From: Gorsachius magnificus
Taxonomy: Eukaryota; Chordata; Aves; Pelecaniformes; Ardeidae
Assembly: GCA_034008185.1 (NCBI GenBank)
Contig: CM067082.1
Coordinates: 4,758,984-4,822,983, forward strand
Direction of reading: 5' to 3'
DNA: 64,000 nt
A program made the translations under genes and the position numbers. The notes beneath the pieces were generated by a model. The model searched no databases and was not told the DNA's origin. It was given only the letters and a program-made list of their open reading frames with translations. Of this stretch, positions 58,046 to 64,000 are shown one piece after another. Within the stretch, counting starts at the first letter, position 1, and every line of letters starts with the position of its first letter.

Positions 58046-58927
58046 GGGATAAAACCATTTTTTCCCTTGAGAAGTGGTTAACTTTTACAAAGTATGTAAA
58101 AGTTTGTAAAGAATATGGTCCAAAAATTATTTTTCTTTCTGCCTATTCAAAATGGCAGTTTGCTTCCTACCTAAAAACATGGTAAGATATGTAAGAACAT
58201 AAATGCAGAACATGACTGATTCCTTGAAAGTATCAGTAGGAGTAGAAGGGTGTGAAATCTGATTAATTCTTAATTTCACTTTGAAGAACTACTTTGGAGC
58301 AGACAGGTGATGTAAGGTTGGTTCATGTCATATGGCTGTAAGTGTCGTTTTTGTGACAGCATTCACATGCGTTCAGGAAACCAATTGTAGGAGAAAAAGT
58401 CCAGACTGCCATCGCGTGAGGGAATCCTTACCAAAGGGACAGCTCCCCCAAATGCTCTCAAGTCTCTCTTTACAGTCAGAAACCAGATTAGGAGCCTGGC
58501 TTTTGGGTTTTTTGTTTTTGTTTCCTCTTCAAATCTCAGCATTAAATGACTTACAGAGAACTGAATGCTATTACGTGCTTCAAAAAAGGAAAGGTTTTGC
58601 ACAGAAAAGAAGGCAAGTTTGTAAACGTGATCTGAAATGAGGAGTAGCTACCTAAATGTGTAGTCTCAGTTTACTTCTCAGTGAATGATGTTTTTAAAAA
58701 GTTGCCAGAATCCACTAATCTTTTTTTCAGTGTTAGATGTTAAATGAAAAACCGTATTTGGAGAACAAAGCCGAGAAGTTTCAAGGCAGAAAAGATTAGA
58801 GAGTGCTGGGGAGACCGGATAAACTCAAGGGTAGGAAATACCATCAAAGCTCCTGATGTGACTCTGCAGCTAATACAAATACATGGTGGTGGTGAACATT
58901 CACTTAACATTGTGGTGTCTGGGTGCA

Positions 58928-58949
58928 CAAACACACACACACACACACG
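58928..58949 (+). repeat. (AC)n microsatellite
   Basis: Eleven tandem AC units, uninterrupted. Confidence 0.9.
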
Positions 58950-61786
58950 AAAAAGTGGAATTGATACTTTTATCATTGGAATCGTGACAGTGTTTGCTTC
59001 ACTTACGCTGTTACGACTTGATATTTCTGTAGTGTCTGGTGTTTGCCAGAATGAAGATGCATTAGCCTGTAGAGGACCTTGTGCTTAGTGGAAGTCTTTG
59101 AATAATATGATCCAAGTAACTTGCTAAGTGCTTTTATACAGTTTTTGGTAGACTGATATGACCTTCGGGCTTCTATTTCTTTTGTCCTGCTTGTTTTCAA
59201 ATCTAGTGTGTGTCAATCGTAGAAAACAGTCTCTCTTACACTAAATTGTATTAGAAGAACATGTACTTGCAGGAAGCTGTTGAGTATTCTTGTCCCAGAG
59301 GTGTAGCATCTCTGCAGTTAATGCACTTATGGAACTAATTTGCAGTGGAACATGGAAGTAAGAAATCATTACAGTGTTTGACTTAAATATAGTAACGGTG
59401 CTGATGATGTAGGGTACCCTGTTTGGTTAAGGGGTAAGGAAGGGAATCTGAGTGAATGCTGGTGCCTGTGCGGGGAGAGATCACAGCGGAAACAGTGGCT
59501 CAGGTGTTGGGGACAAACACTAGAATACCATCCAGTCTGTCTTAAGTTAAAAATATGTGTGTGTCTTAGCTGCAGAGCTCTCCCTGGAGGTGTTTGAAAT
59601 TGCATGGCTAAGTTCCTGGAATGTAAATGAATGTTTTCTGCCTATCTGTGTGTATATGATAACCATCAGAAAAATACGTTCTGTTTACCATTATTTTCTT
59701 GAAATCTGTTGTGTAGTTACACTTAACCAAATAGTCTGCTTCAAGTGTAATAAATGCTGTATTAAAACTTTTCCAGCACATCAAGAATTAGAAGAATTTT
59801 TTTAATGCAGCTTGTAATTTTTTGTAGCAACTTAAATTTTTCAGTGTTCTTTAATTTTAAGTGTAAATGGAACTTAGAGATTAGTTTCCATCACTGTAGA
59901 AAAATTAAAATCAATTGTGGTATTTTCTGCACTGAGATTTTTAGATATTTTTTTTTTTACTTGTGTGGCTATTTGTTCGTATTGTATGTACGTTTGTATT
60001 TATACGCCTAGTGACAAGCAGGAATTTTTTTGCGACTTTTTTATAAAGTGCACAGGAACGATCAAACATATGTAAACAGCCAAAAAGATGTAAAAATTCT
60101 TTTGATTTATTTAAGTTTTCAAATTAATTGTCACTGCAACGTATTTTTTTTCTGCCGGAAGAAAGCTCCACTCTGTATGCGCTGATCTGGATTCTGTGCA
60201 GAAGCTGTTGCAGGAGGTGACTTGAGGCTTTTCCTTCCTGCAGTTTATGCAGCCTCTTCCTGTCTGGTTTTCTCCTGTCTCAGGGCATTTCTTCCTACAT
60301 AAGTTGCTCTTTCTCACAGGCAGACAGCATGAGGACCATCTTTTAAATGTACCTTAGTAACTTTTTAAACATTGTCTGTTCTGTCAGATCAAAGCATGCA
60401 GTGTTTTCTTTGCTGGGGTGTCCTATTGCTATTTTCATTTTGCATTTTAAGTGTTAGATTTAATCTGCTGTTTCACTCTCTCCTCAGAGAGTACCACAGA
60501 TCAATTTTGAAATTCCTAGTCGGCTGCCTTTAAATTTCAGGTGTAATTCTCTTTGGTACTGAAGCTTTATCATGTTTTACAGCCACAAACATGGATTATA
60601 AATGAAAGTAAACGTGATGTTAAAAATCTGCTGGTGAGAGCATGGCGAATAAGTTTATTAAGCCTTGTTATTTCTTCTAATACATAGCAAAGTAGTAGCC
60701 ATCTGCCCTGATAATAAATGAATCTGTTCCGGTTGCCACACCTATGGTTAAAGTTCAGTTTCCATGTGGATTTTGTACCTAGTACGACAATTTTATTACT
60801 CAACACTGCTGTCTCCTTTTAACCAGGTAACCATGCAAACCTTTTTCTTAGGTTCGGTGCAGTTTCTTACTCATTTGTTTTACTAGTTCCCCTTTCTCAT
60901 CCCCCCCGTAGTTGTATTTATTTCAGCTTTCCTTAACCCCTTGATGTGTGTCCCCAGTCCTCATCCTTACAGGCTTTGAGTAATTCTTGCTTCCTTGTTC
61001 TTTGTGGGTTCTAGTTTCTGTTCCAAACTCTGATCAGTACCTCATATCCCAGTTACAATTGTGTGTGCTGAGATGACAAGTAGATGTATGAAAAGCAGGT
61101 AGAAAGGAATACAATGAGTTATAGTTTTTATAATTACCTGTTTATGAAAATTTAATGTATATGCATTTGTACCCATCTTTCTTTAGGGTATAAATTTTAA
61201 TACGGTCTATTTAGACTGCGAGACAATGATTCTTGTAAAGCTGATTGCAGCTCAAGACCGCCTTGGCATTTGCTATAAAAATGTTCAGCAACCGTGTCTC
61301 TGTGACAGAAATCAGTCTCCTTTCTTTTAATATTATTTCTTGTGTTCCATACTTATTCATTTGTAAGCTTGGCTACCTTTTCTCTAAAGGTTTAAGGATA
61401 AAGAAAACATACAATAATGTCCTCTTCATATGCAAAGGCTAACCCTGATGCTTTCAGCTCCGAAATTACGTAGGTGATAATGGTGAAATCCGAATGTAAC
61501 ACTTAATTTGTGCATAGTGACCTGTATTCTGCTGTAGTAATTACACTCATTGCCTAGCAGTGTAATCTTTGTCCTTCAGTTAGGTGGGCAAAATGTAATC
61601 TTGTTAATGAACAGGGTGAGACAAGGAAAATGCTTTTCATTTGCATGTGGCATGCCTAGCAGCTAGTAAATTGCTTCAGATAATGTGCTTTTAAACAAGT
61701 ACAGCCTTGCAGAAAAATTATTAGACCAATGCAATTTTAGAGCTATTTATCTTTCTCTTTCTAAATTTATTTCTTTATTGTTACAG

Positions 61787-61813
61787 ATATTTCAAGACTT
61801 CCCTTGCCAGCAG
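61787..61813 (+). other. Candidate 27-bp microexon
   Basis: A long pyrimidine-rich stretch (TTTCTTTATTGTTACAG) is followed by exactly 27 bases ending GCCAGCAG and then GTAAGTTC, a near-consensus donor. The size is nine codons, so inclusion would keep frame. Frames 1, 2 and 3 are all free of stops over this length (for example ISRLPLPA in one frame). It may be coding or part of the 5' UTR of the same plus-strand gene as the 59-bp exon. The gene is not recognised. Confidence 0.45.
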
Positions 61814-62344
61814 GTAAGTTCTCTTCTTTCGTTTATGTCTTGATGTGACAGCAGGCAGCTTTTAAGGCTTGCTTGCGAGGTAGTCATGCTTTTATATAAT
61901 CAGAATATCGGTTCTTACTGGCACTGTCATGGTACTTAGTCATGTGGGGATCTGAGGTCAAAACAAAACCTGTTGAGGTACAGATTTTTTTACATTTAAA
62001 TGGTGTATTTTGACAAGGGGAGAAGGCAACAGATATAAATATATGCGGTCGTTAAATATGCTGTGATATAGCTAATGCTTAAAACGACTCAGCACAGCGT
62101 GTGATACAGCTGTCAGAAGGACAGATTAGCAGCAGCCCCAAATAGTATTAGTGGTGAATCAGAGGGACAATGTGCAAGGAAACATGGATGGGTTGTTTAT
62201 GGGTGGAAGGAATCTCCCCAGGTGCTAGTGGGGAATGTGACAGACACGTTCGCTTGCCTGGGGTCACAGGTAACTTGTGCCAGAGCTGGAAATATCCCTG
62301 TGCTCTGTGGGACTCTGTCTCTCCTATCGGTGGTGCTTAAAAAA

Positions 62345-62426
62345 AGTAGAACAAACGAAAACCAAACCAAAACCAACAAAACCCAAATCCCAACAAAAAA
62401 ACCCCAAATCCAACAAAAAACCCAAC
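62345..62426 (+). repeat. C/A-rich simple repeat
   Basis: A CAAAA/CCAAA-type low-complexity tract runs up to the start of the solo LTR at 62427 and resumes on its far side (about 62965-63010), so the LTR has inserted into it. Confidence 0.8.
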
Positions 62427-62964
62427 TGTCCTGGTTCGGCTGGGAAAGGTTTATTTTTTTTCTTCCTAGTAGCTGGCATAATGCTGTGTTTTGGATTTAG
62501 TATGAGAATAAAGTTGATAACTCACTGATGGTTTAGTTGTTGCTGAACAGGGTGAACAGTAAGCAAGGACTTTTTCAGCTTCCCATGATGTGCCAGCAAG
62601 ACGCTGGGAGGGGACACAGCCAGGACAGCTGACCCCAACTGGCCCAAGGGCTATTCCATACCATATGATGTCATGCTCAGTCTATAAGCTAGGGGAAGTT
62701 GCCTGGGGGGGCAGTGATCACTGCTCAGGACAGGCTGGGCATCGCTCAGCGGGTGGTGAGCAGTTGCATTGTGCATCGCTTGTTTTGTATATTGTTATTA
62801 TTTATTATTGTCATCGTCATCATCCCCTCTTTCTGTCCTCTTAAATTGTCTTTATATCAACCCGCAGATTTTACTTTTTCCCTCTCCTCCATCCCACGGG
62901 GGAGAGGGAGGAGTGAGCGAATGCCTGTGTGGTTTTTAGCTACTTGCTGAGTTAAAACATAACA
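62427..62964 (+). mobile_element. Solo LTR, older relative of the provirus LTR, sense
   Basis: Begins TGTCCTGGTTCGGCTGGGAA and ends TTAAAACATAACA. It shares landmarks with the provirus LTRs (GTGTTTTGGATTTAGTATG, AGCGGGTGGTGAGCAG, CATCGCTTGTTTT) but with many more differences and indels. Flanking bases CCAAC (before) and CCACA (after) agree at 4 of 5 positions, suggesting a decayed 5-bp duplication. No internal viral sequence. Confidence 0.85.
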
Positions 62965-64000
62965 CCACACCAGCAAGAAAACCCCCTCAAAACCAAGCCC
63001 CAAACCCCAAAGGCTTGATTTTTAAAACCAGCATTTTTTGTTTGACACGTTTGGTCTTGAAGCAAGTATTAAGCTTTACAAATTCATTTGTGCTGTGGGC
63101 TCAAGTTGTGCTGTAGAGCTCAGGGTGATGTCGTCTGTTGTTCATCTGTTCATCTATTCACCGTTCGTAATGTGAGTTCTAGAATCGTAACCATAGTGCG
63201 CTTTTACTCCTGGTTGAGCAAGTTTGGTGTTAGAGGTTTGATATCAGGCCTGCTGCATTTTGTCCTTACTCTGCATTGGTGATTTTCCTTATGTATCCAT
63301 TCTTTTATTTCTTTTAACTGAGATGTGCTTCCCATCTGTCCACAAAATACCTTTTTACAAATGAGTATCTAAAGTATAGTGGTACTTAGTGAATATGAAT
63401 CTGCTCCGGAGGCAGTTGCTCTTTCCTGTTTGAATCAACTGGCAATTCCAGTTACAAGCTTGATAGCTGGTGTGTTGTAGTCTTTCCACAGGAACTTCAG
63501 AGTGGCTGTTCTGGAGGGAAAAAAAAAAGTTTGCTTGAAGCAGCGAAGGGAATGCTAAATCTGCAAAAGGTTCAGGTTTGTTTTTTTTTTCTTTTAAGGT
63601 TTTAAGGAAAGCATCTTAAAAATGATTTTGAGTGCTGAGGGCAGTTGTCAGCATGACAAGTGCTTACGGAGAATATTGGAAAAATAAATGTCTGGGCTTT
63701 AGTCAGGCTGACAGGAAGATAAGGAGTGTTCTGGTTTTTCTGCAGCTTCTAAAACAAGGATGCGTGATGAAACTTCTGAGCTTGCATTTGGAACTTGAAA
63801 AGTTTGTCTGATACTGTAAATCTGAGTCACGATGAGATTATTCTTTTCAATTTGGGTATGTGTGTCTGGGATGTCCTAATCCATACTTTTTAGCTGTGTT
63901 ACTAAAGTACTGATAAAGGGCAAAAATTTGCCCAGGATTTTGAAATTATAACCTTTTTCCCTGGTAAGGCAAGAGGCCTTTATAGAGAGTAGAAAAGCCG
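62965..64000. other. Intron-like DNA to window end
   Basis: Starts with the continuation of the C/A-rich repeat. An acceptor-like CTTTCCACAG lies at 63492 without a clear donor, and a donor-like CCCTG before GTAAGGC lies near 63963. No exon supported. Confidence 0.45.

Larger units (their letters stand above)
55326..62426. other. Intron-like DNA, no coding exon recognised except one microexon candidate
   Basis: Contains the perfect palindrome at 57143-57183, a CR1-like tail near 57990-58045, an AC run at 58928-58949, a strong lone acceptor at 55910 without a donor, the 27-bp microexon candidate at 61787-61813 and a C/A-rich simple tract at 62345-62426. I see nothing else to annotate. Confidence 0.5.

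Noticed and set aside
1..64000. CRISPR arrays, operons, bacterial insertion sequences and tRNA genes
   Set aside because: None seen. The sequence is plainly vertebrate nuclear DNA, and no cloverleaf or spaced-repeat pattern was found by eye.

Overview
The window looks like nuclear DNA of a bird, most likely neoavian. The evidence is several CR1 LINE copies of different ages that end in the ATTCTATGATT-type 3' terminus, an avian-type endogenous retrovirus (ERV) whose LTR begins TGTCCTGGTTTCGGCT, and long AT-rich non-coding tracts around one CpG island. No operon or dense gene layout is present. The only long intact reading frame is the pol gene of the ERV.

Layout. 1-11.7 kb: non-coding DNA with two young sense CR1 copies (about 1790-2277 and 4782-5163), one degraded CR1-like tract (about 10530-11000) and no recognised host exon. 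11.75-13.35 kb: a strong CpG island with a good splice donor at 12455, read as the promoter and untranslated first exon of a plus-strand host gene. 13.4-32 kb: intron-like DNA with an ancient CR1 (about 20260-20765), a short antisense CR1 (24068-24309), a convincing 59-bp non-coding exon (27598-27656) and a rearranged CR1 (28428-28543). 32062-39562: a full-length provirus. 39.6-64 kb: intron-like DNA with an ancient antisense CR1 (about 53560-54480), an antisense solo LTR (54772-55325), a 27-bp candidate microexon (61787-61813) and an older sense solo LTR (62427-62964). I could not name the host gene.

Provirus. It has two LTRs of about 570 and 562 bp, a perfect 5-bp target duplication (CTCAT), a tRNA-Lys-type primer-binding site, a decayed gag and an open pol (protease, RT, RNase H, integrase). 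No env is visible. Gag carries an apparent frameshift, at least three in-frame stops and a nested antisense CR1. Gag and pol share a frame and are separated by a single UAG followed by a small hairpin, an arrangement that would fit stop-codon read-through.

Most interesting points: pol remains open and keeps every catalytic residue although the LTRs differ by about 5% and gag is wrecked; the apparent Gag N-terminus has two hydrophobic segments followed by a 30-bp coding minisatellite; the possible read-through junction; two perfect short-loop palindromes (48535-48567 and 57143-57183); and the candidate small non-coding exons and microexon. All identifications come from reading the sequence, and no database search was run.
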